A stretch of DNA of 64,000 nucleotides from Cerasicoccus maritimus (lineage in GTDB: Bacteria > Verrucomicrobiota > Verrucomicrobiia > Opitutales > Cerasicoccaceae). Below the pieces are notes generated by a model, which was given only the letters and a program-made list of their open reading frames with translations, did not search any database and was not told the origin of the DNA. Of this stretch, positions 1 through 8,242 are shown piece after piece; position 1 is the stretch's first letter, and every line of letters begins with the position of its first letter. The position numbers were made by a program, and so were the translations under genes. Location: assembly GCA_031296935.1 (NCBI GenBank), contig JAVDPD010000007.1, positions 1-64,000 on the forward strand. Direction: 5' to 3'.

Positions 1-105
1 GGTCGTCCTTTTGGCATGAGCGAAGATAAGCAGGAAGGAAGCCAATTATTTAGCGAATTTAACTCGCGGGACACTAGCAGCCTGTCGAGGTTAATCGAAG
101 TGCTC

Positions 106-117
106 TTTACTGGTAAA
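106..117. promoter_or_regulatory. LacI-type operator site 1
   Basis: Perfect palindrome TTTAC-TG-GTAAA, 62 bp upstream of the sulfatase start. The same 12-mer, with at most one arm mismatch, recurs at 2563, 6431, 8118 and 8154, always between genes and always in the first 8.2 kb. The size and symmetry fit a LacI-family operator, and the LacI gene at 2588-3616 is the obvious candidate. The assignment to that protein is inference. Confidence 0.6.
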
Positions 118-178
118 ATATCAAAAGGCTTCATCCGTTCGTCAGTTAGCTCAATTGTATCTACTATAAATTTACGTT

Positions 179-1534
179 TTGAGAGATATAGATAGCCTAC
201 CTAATATCGTCTGGATAATGACGGACCAGCAATGCGCAGATCACATTGGTTGTTTGCATGGGTGCTCGTTACACACGCCGACAATGGACCATTTGGTTGA
301 GTCTGGCATTCGCTTCGATCAGGCTTACTGTGGAAATCCAATTTGCGTTCCTTCCCGCACTTCGATGATTACTGGTCTGCACTCTCACCAAACAGGCATT
401 ACCTATAACGTGGATGATGCAGAATTCTACGGGGACAGCATTGGCAGCCTCCTAAAGCAAGGTGGCTACCGAACTGGCTATGTGGGTAAGTGGCATATAC
501 CCAGGTCGACAGAGGATGCTGATTGGCATGGCTTTGACTTTATGGCGGAGAGCGATCGTGTGTTTCAGGATGAAAAGGTTAGTGAGGTTTGTCTCGCATT
601 TTTACGCCAACCCTCTACGAAGCCGTATTTCCTTGTGGCTTCCTACAATAACCCTCATGATATCTGTGAGTGGGCTAGAAAGTTGGATGGTGGTTTTGAG
701 GGGGAAGCCATCGATCTTTGGAACGGTCTGATACTCGATCCACCGAGTTCGAGGAAATGCCCAGATGTGCCTGTGAATTTCTCAATTGAGCCTCACGAGC
801 CAGCTATAGTGCGCAAGCACAAGCGTTCGATGCGAGGTACATATCCGAGCGAGAATTGGACTGAGGAGCGTTGGCGTCAGTATCTCTGGGGATATGATCG
901 TTTGGTGGAATTGGTTGATCGTGAAATGGCGAAGCTACTGGAAGCTTTGTCTGGTGTTGATAACGCACGCAGAACAGTCATTATTTTTACCAGCGACCAC
1001 GGAGATGGCCGTGCTTCGCATCAGTGGAATCAGAAGACGCTTCATTACGAAGAGACGGCCAAAGTGCCACTAATTCTAGTTGATCCAGAGCTTAAAGCAT
1101 CGCAAGTATGCAGTCAACTGGCGCAAACTGCGACAGATGTTTTTGCCACGATTGCCGATTATGCAGAAGTTCCACTTTCAGATTGTCATGATGGATTGAG
1201 CCTTCGTGATCTTTATCTGGGTGAAGTTGATCGCGATGCCATTTTTTCGCAAACGGACTTACATTCTAAATATGGGCAGAGCGATGGAGTCTATGGAAGA
1301 ATGTGCCGATTTAGGAATTACAAGTACATAGTCTATTCTCACGGCGATGCGAGGGAACAGCTCTTTGACCTCGATCTTGATCCTGGAGAAATGAACAATT
1401 TGGCATTCGATAGTTCTTCACTCAGAGAATTGTATGAAGCGCGTCAACGCATGCAAAATTGGTGCGAGAGACAGCGGGACTTCTTTCTGCCATACTGTGT
1501 TGGGCTTGAAGAGGCCTTACCAATGAACTTCTAA
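179..1534 (+). CDS. Sulfatase (type I, formylglycine-dependent)
   Basis: This 451-residue protein is a type I sulfatase that should hydrolyse sulfate esters on a polysaccharide. The core shows directly: PNIVWIMTDQQ near residues 8-18 (metal-binding Asp16) and CVPSR at 56-60, whose Cys56 would be converted to formylglycine. A TSDHGD metal site follows near residue 275. Length is normal for the family. The start is TTG at 179, because an in-frame stop lies four codons upstream and the next ATG (in WIMTDQQ) would delete the metal site. This leaves no room for a signal peptide, which is unusual because most polysaccharide sulfatases are exported. Either the enzyme is cytoplasmic or the 5' end is damaged. 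It is the first gene of a locus with a lyase and a LacI regulator, and has an operator-like palindrome 62 bp upstream. The sugar substrate cannot be read from the sequence. Confidence 0.9.
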   Translation: MRDIDSLPNIVWIMTDQQCADHIGCLHGCSLHTPTMDHLVESGIRFDQAYCGNPICVPSRTSMITGLHSHQTGITYNVDDAEFYGDSIGSLLKQGGYRTGYVGKWHIPRSTEDADWHGFDFMAESDRVFQDEKVSEVCLAFLRQPSTKPYFLVASYNNPHDICEWARKLDGGFEGEAIDLWNGLILDPPSSRKCPDVPVNFSIEPHEPAIVRKHKRSMRGTYPSENWTEERWRQYLWGYDRLVELVDREMAKLLEALSGVDNARRTVIIFTSDHGDGRASHQWNQKTLHYEETAKVPLILVDPELKASQVCSQLAQTATDVFATIADYAEVPLSDCHDGLSLRDLYLGEVDRDAIFSQTDLHSKYGQSDGVYGRMCRFRNYKYIVYSHGDAREQLFDLDLDPGEMNNLAFDSSSLRELYEARQRMQNWCERQRDFFLPYCVGLEEALPMNF

Positions 1535-1541
1535 AGATAAT

Positions 1542-1594
1542 ATGAAGTTACCGAGTTGAGCAAAGGCTGGACCCGGCAACTTCATGTGATCTCT
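1542..1594. repeat. Dispersed 53-bp hairpin repeat, copy 1
   Basis: A 15-bp inverted repeat (ATGAAGTTACCGAGT at 1542-1556 against ACCCGGCAACTTCAT at 1571-1585, 13 of 15 positions pairing) encloses a 14-nt loop and is followed by GTGATCTCT. A second copy at 25585-25637 matches at 45 of 53 positions. Both copies lie just after a stop codon. Read in the frame starting TTG at 1556, both encode the same 13 residues (LSKGWTRQLHVIS), so a coding origin cannot be excluded. The function is unknown. Confidence 0.65.
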
Positions 1595-1681
1595 GGGGCG
1601 AGTTCGCTCGCATCACGACACCACTACTTGGCAGCACAGAACGATGGCCGTTGTGGATTTGCTTTGGCTATTTCAGGCAGT

Positions 1682-1711
1682 AAAAAAGCCTCAGTTGTTT
1701 TTCTGAGGCTT
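1682..1711 (-). terminator. Intrinsic terminator after PEP-CTERM gene
   Basis: A 9-bp stem (AAGCCTCAG at 1686-1694 with CTGAGGCTT at 1703-1711) has an 8-nt loop. On the minus strand it is followed by six T residues (1682-1687). It lies 26 bp past the stop of the PEP-CTERM gene and also separates it from the convergent sulfatase gene. Confidence 0.8.
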
Positions 1712-1736
1712 CGTTGTGAATCGGATATCGGTACCG

Positions 1737-2480
1737 CTATTTCCGTGTATTCTTTCGTCGGATGATGCCCACAACTGCGAAGCTGAAGAGCGAAACGATC
1801 ATGGCATACTGGCCCGGTTCGGGAACGGTCGCTAGTGTTAGGGTATCGTAATAGGTGCTGATTCCAGTGCCACCATTATATCCAAGTGAGAAAAGTCCAC
1901 GTCCGATAGACCAGGTGACGGTAGGGTCGGAAATGTTTAGGATCTCAGTGCCATTCAGTGTGACAATTCCCGAGCCACTGGCATCGTCGACTTGAATATT
2001 GAAGTGGTTCCAGGTATTGGTGGCATAGCTAGTGGAGGAAGCTGCAATGGATCCTGCCTCTGATGTGTCTTGGCGCTGTATTCGGATGTTTCCACTGCCG
2101 CCTTGAGCAAGGATGCTGAAGTTAAATGATCCGCCGCCTGAGTTAGTGAAATCAATGCGCCAAAGGTTATTGCTGGTAGGGAAAACGTAGAAGTCGAAGG
2201 AGCCATTGTTTACATCAGTGCCAAAATCACTGATGGCAGAGGGGCGATTGGTGGCGTCATCATCCAACATGAAGAGAGATTGTGAGCCACTCTGCGCTTC
2301 GGTATTTGAGACGTCGGCGGCAGAGGTTCCGTTTAAATTAATGACGCTCCAGCCGTCTTGTCCGTCAATACTCCCCAGTGACAGCGAATCGAAATTTTCT
2401 GAGTAGACGATTGCTGCTTGCAGACCGAGTGAGCTGGTGAAGAAGCAGCTCAAGGATAGGAGGAATAGATGTGATTTCAT
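1737..2480 (-). CDS. LamG-like PEP-CTERM surface protein
   Basis: The 247-residue protein has a signal peptide (about residues 1-23, ending LGLQAA), one LamG-like beta-sandwich domain of about 190 residues, and a PEP-CTERM tail: VPEPGQYA, a hydrophobic stretch, then a basic end (RRKNTRK). PEP-CTERM proteins are sorted to the cell surface by the exosortase system, which is not in this window. The domain is clearly homologous to each of the three repeats in the lyase at 3690-6338: both have DGQ-W near the start, the pattern N(G/Q)(T/S)SAADVS and a YNxGTG(I/Q)S/VYYD end. This suggests that both recognise the same glycan. An operator-like palindrome lies 83 bp upstream and a strong terminator lies downstream, so it is probably a single-gene transcript controlled by the neighbouring LacI protein. 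Binding to sugar is inference. Confidence 0.85.
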   Translation of the reverse strand: MKSHLFLLSLSCFFTSSLGLQAAIVYSENFDSLSLGSIDGQDGWSVINLNGTSAADVSNTEAQSGSQSLFMLDDDATNRPSAISDFGTDVNNGSFDFYVFPTSNNLWRIDFTNSGGGSFNFSILAQGGSGNIRIQRQDTSEAGSIAASSTSYATNTWNHFNIQVDDASGSGIVTLNGTEILNISDPTVTWSIGRGLFSLGYNGGTGISTYYDTLTLATVPEPGQYAMIVSLFSFAVVGIIRRKNTRK

Positions 2481-2562
2481 GAGTATATTGGGTTTGGAGG
2501 TATTGGTACTGTGAGTATGCTAATATTGTTAATTAACACTGTTGAATCAACGCCCTGCGGGA

Positions 2563-2574
2563 TTTACCAGTAAA
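2563..2574. promoter_or_regulatory. LacI-type operator site 2
   Basis: Perfect palindrome TTTAC-CA-GTAAA, 83 bp upstream of the PEP-CTERM gene and 13 bp past the stop of the LacI gene. Confidence 0.6.
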
Positions 2575-2587
2575 GGTCTTTGATGGG

Positions 2588-3616
2588 CTACTGCCGACGT
2601 GCGATAGTGTTGCCATCCATCCAGTGCCCCTCCAGCAAAATTCTTAATGGGGATTCTGGCACGCCAACTTCGTCTCGATGAATCATGCCAACCAGCGCGT
2701 CGACAGCACTTTGACCTATGCCTAAGCTGTTCTGAGTAACACCCGCAAATCTCTGATCCGGCTCGACGCCGACTCCAGTCAGGCTGATGTCGCCGGGAAC
2801 CTTGTAGCCCTCTTCATTTAGCCAGCGGACTACCAGCTCAGGTGCGTGCGATATCAGTGAATCTGGTTGGTTCTTATCTAACCATTTAAGGAAGTCCTCT
2901 TTGTAAATTCGATCCTTAGTGAGTATGCGAAACTTGGTTCCTGGAAACATCCGGTGCATGGATTGGTAGTAACTACCGATCCAATCTTCCATAACTTTTT
3001 CGTGCGCGACGGCGGAGAGTGTCATGCCGATTTTTTTATGGCCGCTCTCCTTTAGTTTACGCAAGGCGATATTAACTGCGAATCCCGAGTCATCATTGAT
3101 CGCATGAAATTGCGGTTCAGAGAGCGTGTAGCCCAAACCAACGCATGAGAATTGACTCCAGTTCATGTCGAGCTTCTTGCCCGGTCCCGGTGTGCTAAGA
3201 AAGATTAGGCCTCTTATGTTGCGCGCCTTTAGAATCGAACTGAATCGTTGGGCGGTCATCTCATCTTTGTTAAACCAAAACTCATCCAGTTTATAGCCGA
3301 GTTTATTGGCTCGTTCGTAGGCGCCTTGGTGCATCCGGAGTTTTCCAGACCAGCCATGTTTCCACTCGTCCTTGTTGGACTCCATGGTAATCCAGCCTAG
3401 GGTGCCAGTGTATGCTGGTGGCTTAATGACGCGTCTGTAAGCTGATAGTGACGCCAGCATCGCGTCTGGATGATAATCTAGCTTCAGCGCTATTTTTCGG
3501 ATGCGCTTGCGTGTTTCTTCGGATACGCCGGATTGATTGCGAAGGGCAAGTGAAACCGTCATGCGGGAGACTCCTGCCATGTCGGCAATGTCTTGCATGG
3601 TAGCACGCTTCTGCAT
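2588..3616 (-). CDS. LacI-family transcriptional regulator
   Basis: A 342-residue LacI-type repressor or activator. The N-terminal helix-turn-helix and hinge are plain at about residues 6-55 (MQDIADMAGVSRMTVSLAL, then HPDAMLASL). A periplasmic-binding-protein-like effector domain fills the rest, and length is normal. The gene has no nearby ribosome site that decides between Met1 and Met7; Met1 is kept. It sits between the PEP-CTERM protein and the PL14-like lyase, and five near-identical palindromes in the surrounding promoters are its likely binding sites. None lies directly before its own start, so autoregulation is not apparent. The ligand is unknown, but a sugar released by the locus enzymes is likely. 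Confidence 0.9.
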   Translation of the reverse strand: MQKRATMQDIADMAGVSRMTVSLALRNQSGVSEETRKRIRKIALKLDYHPDAMLASLSAYRRVIKPPAYTGTLGWITMESNKDEWKHGWSGKLRMHQGAYERANKLGYKLDEFWFNKDEMTAQRFSSILKARNIRGLIFLSTPGPGKKLDMNWSQFSCVGLGYTLSEPQFHAINDDSGFAVNIALRKLKESGHKKIGMTLSAVAHEKVMEDWIGSYYQSMHRMFPGTKFRILTKDRIYKEDFLKWLDKNQPDSLISHAPELVVRWLNEEGYKVPGDISLTGVGVEPDQRFAGVTQNSLGIGQSAVDALVGMIHRDEVGVPESPLRILLEGHWMDGNTIARRQ

Positions 3617-3643
3617 AGATTATATTCTGATTTATTGAACATG

Positions 3644-3674
3644 GCCAGTCAACCCAGAACTCAGGTTGACTGGC
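3644..3674. terminator. Strong hairpin between lyase and LacI genes
   Basis: A perfect 11-bp stem (GCCAGTCAACC at 3644-3654 with GGTTGACTGGC at 3664-3674) with a 9-nt loop. It lies 16 bp after the lyase stop and 28 bp before the LacI start. There is no T-run on the minus strand, so it may act as a processing or attenuation hairpin and not as a classic terminator. Confidence 0.5.
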
Positions 3675-3689
3675 TTGTGCCCCCGGATC

Positions 3690-6338
3690 CTATGGATGCC
3701 AAATACGTATGTTGTCAAAAAACGTAGTATTGTCGTTTGGTGGTGCCCAAGTCGAATTGTTGCCTCCGTAAAACATAACAAAGTAGAACTGATCAATCAT
3801 CCAAGTGGCTCCACTTTTGCGAAAGCGCATGGCTAGATTTTCGTGGCAGAGCTTACCATTTATCCACGTCTGTATGGCGCCATCATATAGGCCAGGTGTA
3901 TTCATCTTGACGCGCTGAACAATCTCATAGCGTTTGTCTGCTTCAAAGGCGAAGTCCATGTCGATGTTTTCACCATAATGCATTCCATCTATTTGCGTTC
4001 CATTCTGATCGATCCAATATGCGTATAAGATCATGCTCCCACCGTAGGTCCACATGTAGCGTGACGAGAAGCCATCCTCGCTATAGTTGCCGCCGCTTGG
4101 ATGGGAGCCTCCAGCGAAGCCGGGCAGCTTGCCGCCCTTTATCCAATCAAAGAACCCCATGCCGTTGTCTTTAAATTCGATATTGTATGCAAAGTAGTAT
4201 TCCATTCTTTCAGGTAGGGCTACCTCGAAACTGATGCCTGCGTTTCCGTTTAAGCCGACACCGTCGGTGGGATGCGAAACCTCGAGCACTCGACTGTCTC
4301 CCTGGTCGACTATCGACGCACGGGAAGCAACGCTTTCTGAGGGGGCTAGACCATTGAGATTGGTAAAGGTTGTGTTGGGGAAGTCCTCACTGACATTGGT
4401 CAGCGTGTAATTGCCGAGCGTCTGTGATTCAAAATCCACTTGGTAATCATAATTGAGCACCCAGATGCTGTCCCAAGTTGCGCCGTGGCCCATGCCTGAT
4501 CCGTAGCCAGTGGAGAACGTTGCCTCGCCAAAACTCCAGTTTGCCGAAGCATTGGTCGATTGAAGAATGGGCTGTGGATTGCCATTCAAATATATTGCGA
4601 TTGTGCCGCTAACTTCGTTTACGGTAACGTCGATATAATTTGTGCCATTGACGTAGTAGCCGGTATTTTCCAAAGCGTTGATGCTATCGAGCGTCCCAAG
4701 ACTAGGGGTGGATATAGTCATCGCGCCATTTCCTTGGCCAATGAGGCTAAAGTTAAACGAGCCGCTGGAAGGGGGATGGAAATCTATGCGCCACACGTCA
4801 CTGAAGGAGCTGCTGCTGGATTCGGTTACAGCGAAAGAGAGTCGGCCATTCGCAATCGTGGTTCCAAAGTCATACAAGGCGCGGGGGCGGGTGCTTGAAC
4901 TATTGTCTTCAATTTGTAAGTTGATACCTGATGAGTTGGGGGAAGGGGTGATGGTTGCTGTTGATCCACTGTCCAAATCATAGTAGCTCCAGTTGCCTGA
5001 GCTGAAGTCTAGTAGATAATTTTTCAACTCCTCTGGAAAGAGCGACTGTCCCATGCCCTCGCTCGTGAGTTCTTCTGTGGATTGAATGCTGATGTCATCG
5101 AAGTAGACTTCCTGTCCTTTTCCGCTGTTATAGCCGACCGAGCAAATTAATTTTCCAATGGAGAGATTTGCGGTGGAGTTGCTTAGACTCAGCAAGGCAG
5201 TTGGCGAATCATTCAAGTATAGTGAAGCGTCACCCGAAACCTGGTCGAAGTGTAAAGTGAAACGATTCCAATTGTAAGGGTCATAGCCTGCTGTCGATGT
5301 GCTGATTGAATCTAGTGTTTGACCGTTGCCATCGTTTATTTGTATTCCCAGTGTGGGATTGCCTTGGCCAATTATGCTGAAGTTGAATGAACTTGAGTTA
5401 CTGTCCATGCAGTCAACCCGCCACAGGTCTGAGCCAGTTGGCTGAACCGAAAATTGCAGCACGCCTTGGTAGATGTTGTAGCCGGCGTCTATGCTGGCTA
5501 TCGGCCGATTTGTTTTGCTTCCATCGTAGAGTTGAAGTGACTGTTGCCCTAAGTCTGCTGTGTCGCTAGATACGTCGGCTGCTGAGGAGCCATTTGTTTG
5601 TTGGGTGCTCCAGTTTCCTTGTCCATCCAATGCACCAATGTCCAACGTTTCAAAGCTTTCGAGTAATTCACCATCTTCGCTGAAGTTGAGAGAAACGTCA
5701 TCATAATAGACAGATTGGCCAGTTCCGCTATTGTAGCCTACGGAGAAATTTACTCGTCCAATGACCCAATCGACGCTATTGTCGCTGCTTGTCAGTATTG
5801 GCGTCGATGCCCCGTTGAGATAGACGGCGATCTTCTTTGCTGCATTATCAAATACAACGCTGAAGTCGTTCCAGGTGATGTCGCTATAGCCAGCGGTATT
5901 GTTGTTGATTGACGTCAGCAGGTTGCTATTTCCATCAAGGATTTTGATTAATCCACTTGAGCCACCTTGCCCAGTTAATGAGAAGTTAAATGTAGAGGAG
6001 CTCTTATTTGAAACGTCTAAGCGCCACAGTACATTGCTCGCAGCTTTAACCGAGAAATCTAATCGTCCACTCTGAGGTGAATGTGCTGAGTCGAAAAAGG
6101 CAACAGGGCGATCATCGGTGCTGCCGTCATAGAGATGAAGTGACTGTGAGCCAGTACGCGATTCCGCTGTTGAGATACTGGCGGTGGAGGACTGGTTGAT
6201 GTATTGAACAATCCAGGAGCCTTGGCTAACAAATTCTCCAACGCTATAATTCTCGAAAGAATCGTTCTTTTGCGCGGCTATAGTTTGATTTGCGCATAGC
6301 GCAATGATATGCACTGCGATGAGGTATTTTTTAAGCAC
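3690..6338 (-). CDS. PL14-like polysaccharide lyase with three LamG-like repeats
   Basis: A secreted 882-residue multidomain enzyme. It has a signal peptide at about residues 1-22 (ending QTIAA), then three tandem homologous LamG-like domains of about 190 residues each (about 25-218, 225-425 and 440-632), each closing with a pattern like YNSGTGQSVYYDD. A C-terminal catalytic domain follows (about 634-882). That domain carries the PL14 hallmarks GGKLPGFAGG and SSRYMWTYGG with YAYW, as in alginate and glucuronan lyases of the PL14 fold. The three repeats also match the separate PEP-CTERM protein at 1737-2480, so they probably bind the same glycan. The gene is read toward the LacI gene, with an operator-like palindrome 93 bp upstream and a strong hairpin downstream. 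The substrate (alginate or another uronate polymer) is inference from the family. Confidence 0.8.
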   Translation of the reverse strand: MLKKYLIAVHIIALCANQTIAAQKNDSFENYSVGEFVSQGSWIVQYINQSSTASISTAESRTGSQSLHLYDGSTDDRPVAFFDSAHSPQSGRLDFSVKAASNVLWRLDVSNKSSSTFNFSLTGQGGSSGLIKILDGNSNLLTSINNNTAGYSDITWNDFSVVFDNAAKKIAVYLNGASTPILTSSDNSVDWVIGRVNFSVGYNSGTGQSVYYDDVSLNFSEDGELLESFETLDIGALDGQGNWSTQQTNGSSAADVSSDTADLGQQSLQLYDGSKTNRPIASIDAGYNIYQGVLQFSVQPTGSDLWRVDCMDSNSSSFNFSIIGQGNPTLGIQINDGNGQTLDSISTSTAGYDPYNWNRFTLHFDQVSGDASLYLNDSPTALLSLSNSTANLSIGKLICSVGYNSGKGQEVYFDDISIQSTEELTSEGMGQSLFPEELKNYLLDFSSGNWSYYDLDSGSTATITPSPNSSGINLQIEDNSSSTRPRALYDFGTTIANGRLSFAVTESSSSSFSDVWRIDFHPPSSGSFNFSLIGQGNGAMTISTPSLGTLDSINALENTGYYVNGTNYIDVTVNEVSGTIAIYLNGNPQPILQSTNASANWSFGEATFSTGYGSGMGHGATWDSIWVLNYDYQVDFESQTLGNYTLTNVSEDFPNTTFTNLNGLAPSESVASRASIVDQGDSRVLEVSHPTDGVGLNGNAGISFEVALPERMEYYFAYNIEFKDNGMGFFDWIKGGKLPGFAGGSHPSGGNYSEDGFSSRYMWTYGGSMILYAYWIDQNGTQIDGMHYGENIDMDFAFEADKRYEIVQRVKMNTPGLYDGAIQTWINGKLCHENLAMRFRKSGATWMIDQFYFVMFYGGNNSTWAPPNDNTTFFDNIRIWHP

Positions 6339-6430
6339 GGGATTTTGAGGTTGATAGGGTTACAGATCATAGAACTCGGGGGTGCGCTTTTTCTATTATT
6401 TTGGAACTCGATCAACAAGGCGTGTGCCTT

Positions 6431-6442
6431 TTTATCAGTAAA
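6431..6442. promoter_or_regulatory. LacI-type operator site 3
   Basis: TTTAT-CA-GTAAA, one mismatch from the palindrome consensus, 93 bp upstream of the lyase start and 28 bp past the stop of the pectate-lyase-fold gene. Confidence 0.45.
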
Positions 6443-6469
6443 GCTTTGGCGGTCTTAGCGCTCGAACTT

Positions 6470-7984
6470 CTACTTTTCTGGCGCTTCCTGGCTAAGGCGC
6501 TTTTCCAATTGCGCTTGGTGCAAATCTACTGGTTGTAAATTGTCTGGCCATATTGTTTCAACCCAACGACTGCCGGGGTCTTTTTGTGTGGGGTCTGATG
6601 AATGAAAACCCACGAAGGCAAGGGTGGCAGGGCCAAAGCCAGGGGCGGGCATATTGACTGGGAAATCTGACTTCAAATTCCAGAAGACGCTATTGCCAGC
6701 GGTGTGTTTGCCCAAGCCCAAGCCGCCTCCTGACAGCCATGGGTTGGTTCCTGCTCCGAGATCTAGATTCGTAAACAAATTGTGGTTTGGGCCACGGCGA
6801 TGGTGGTCGAGCGTCAGGTCGATGCCCTTGCCACCTTTTATTACGTTGCCCGCAGCAAATGCACTCATCGTGATGTCATGTATAAAGCGTGTTTGGATAT
6901 CGAAGTTTTGCACTAAGCAATCTCTGCCAACGGTTATTGCGTGATGGCCCGTGAAACCAAGGTGACTGTCTCGATCAGATGTAAAAAGCACGCCTTCAAT
7001 GGTCACATTATACCCACCTATGAAAATTCCACTATCGGCGTTTATAATTGCTACGTCCTTTACCCAACAGTTCATCGCCGCGGCGATTTCAATTGCGTTC
7101 CAGCCTTGTTCAGAGAAGTGGCCAAGGTATGGAGTGTTGGGAAACTCGCAGGTGAGTGATTCAATGCCGCTGTTGTATAATGATGAGGAAAAGATGAGGA
7201 TACGGGGAGACCATTGAGGCTGAATGTCGTAGCGAAGATTGCGGTCGAGCGTTACTTGATTGCCGTCAATTGAAGCGATTCTTGCCAGCATTGGAACTCT
7301 GACTTTTTTAATCGCCTTCACATTACCGGTGTCTCCTGAGTATACATGCTTGAGCAGGGAAGATGGATTCAATTCACGCTGCTCGATCATGATGACCTGC
7401 CCTGGCTTTAGGGCGTTGCCATTTTCGACTGTTAGGGTACGCTCGCCTCGTTTTGAGGACTGGGAAATATTGGTGATGAAAGTTTCCAAATAGCGACCTT
7501 TCATCCACAAAAAGCCCCCCGACCAGGAGTATTCGGAAACGGGTTCTCCATTTGCCCGTTTGCTGGCATGGGGTTTTATTTCTTGTAGAGGCTTGTTTAA
7601 GAAAAGAGTAGTTTTGTCCGGACCTTCACCACGCATTACGAAGTTAGGCTTTTTGATCCAAAGAATATCTGAGATTACATAGCGTCCTTCAGGTACGAAT
7701 AGTGCGCCGTTTTCAGTGGATTCAATGGCGTCGATAAAAGCCTTGGTGTCGTCGGTTTGGCCATCACCAGTCGCGCCAAAGTCTTTTACGTTGGCTACGA
7801 CTTCGAAATCAGGAATTGGCGCTTCGCCGAATGCATAGCCGGCATAAGAGAAGTCTGGCAGTCGGTCATGCGTGGCCCATTTCTCGCCATCGACTCCCCA
7901 AAGGTCTGAGTATTCTTGTGCGTTGATTGAGGTTAGGGATAGGCATAATACCGATAGCGGTAGGCATACGAATATGGATTTCAT
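6470..7984 (-). CDS. Secreted pectate-lyase-fold (beta-helix) protein
   Basis: A 504-residue protein with a signal peptide (about residues 1-22, ending INAQ). A Pectate_lyase_3-type start follows at about residues 65-90 (VKDFGATGDGQTDDTKAF), the usual first turn of right-handed beta-helix enzymes that cut or bind acidic polysaccharides. The remainder shows repeating short beta-strand turns and an HHRRGPNHN segment. I cannot assign a PL or GH family or a catalytic triad with certainty. It is divergent from the carbohydrate-binding protein and symporter genes, and two operator palindromes lie in the shared promoter region. The call could therefore be a lyase, a hydrolase or an epimerase acting on the polymer handled by the PL14-like enzyme. 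Confidence 0.8.
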   Translation of the reverse strand: MKSIFVCLPLSVLCLSLTSINAQEYSDLWGVDGEKWATHDRLPDFSYAGYAFGEAPIPDFEVVANVKDFGATGDGQTDDTKAFIDAIESTENGALFVPEGRYVISDILWIKKPNFVMRGEGPDKTTLFLNKPLQEIKPHASKRANGEPVSEYSWSGGFLWMKGRYLETFITNISQSSKRGERTLTVENGNALKPGQVIMIEQRELNPSSLLKHVYSGDTGNVKAIKKVRVPMLARIASIDGNQVTLDRNLRYDIQPQWSPRILIFSSSLYNSGIESLTCEFPNTPYLGHFSEQGWNAIEIAAAMNCWVKDVAIINADSGIFIGGYNVTIEGVLFTSDRDSHLGFTGHHAITVGRDCLVQNFDIQTRFIHDITMSAFAAGNVIKGGKGIDLTLDHHRRGPNHNLFTNLDLGAGTNPWLSGGGLGLGKHTAGNSVFWNLKSDFPVNMPAPGFGPATLAFVGFHSSDPTQKDPGSRWVETIWPDNLQPVDLHQAQLEKRLSQEAPEK

Positions 7985-8117
7985 GGTTTTAATGGAGGTA
8001 TAGGGTTGCCCGATTACGCCTAATGCTAAAAAGCGTTCTCGTCTCGCTCATGGGAGGTTTTTCGAAGTGTTCTCGAGTTTTAAGCGATGGATTGGCATGG
8101 TAAAAGGTGTGCATAGC

Positions 8118-8129
8118 CTTACCAGTAAA
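8118..8129. promoter_or_regulatory. LacI-type operator site 4
   Basis: CTTAC-CA-GTAAA, one mismatch from the consensus, in the divergent promoter region between the beta-helix gene (start 7984) and the carbohydrate-binding gene (start 8243). It pairs with a perfect site 36 bp away. Confidence 0.5.
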
Positions 8130-8153
8130 GTCACGGTAAGTTAGCCCTTTCAC

Positions 8154-8165
8154 TTTACTGGTAAA
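8154..8165. promoter_or_regulatory. LacI-type operator site 5
   Basis: Perfect palindrome TTTAC-TG-GTAAA, 78 bp upstream of the gene at 8243. Its centre is 36 bp from that of site 4. Two sites in one divergent region could control both directions. Confidence 0.6.
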
Positions 8166-8242
8166 TGCCTTGGTGGCTTCTCAAACCGCAAATTTTCTTA
8201 TTCCGTATACTTTTTAAATCACGCGTTAACCCCTAACTCCAG

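Noticed and set aside
1..195. An open frame from base 1 (ending with TAG at 193) reading SEDKQEGSQLFSEFN and further.
   Set aside because: No recognisable family, it overlaps the sulfatase start and contains the operator palindrome; 64 codons without a stop can occur by chance.
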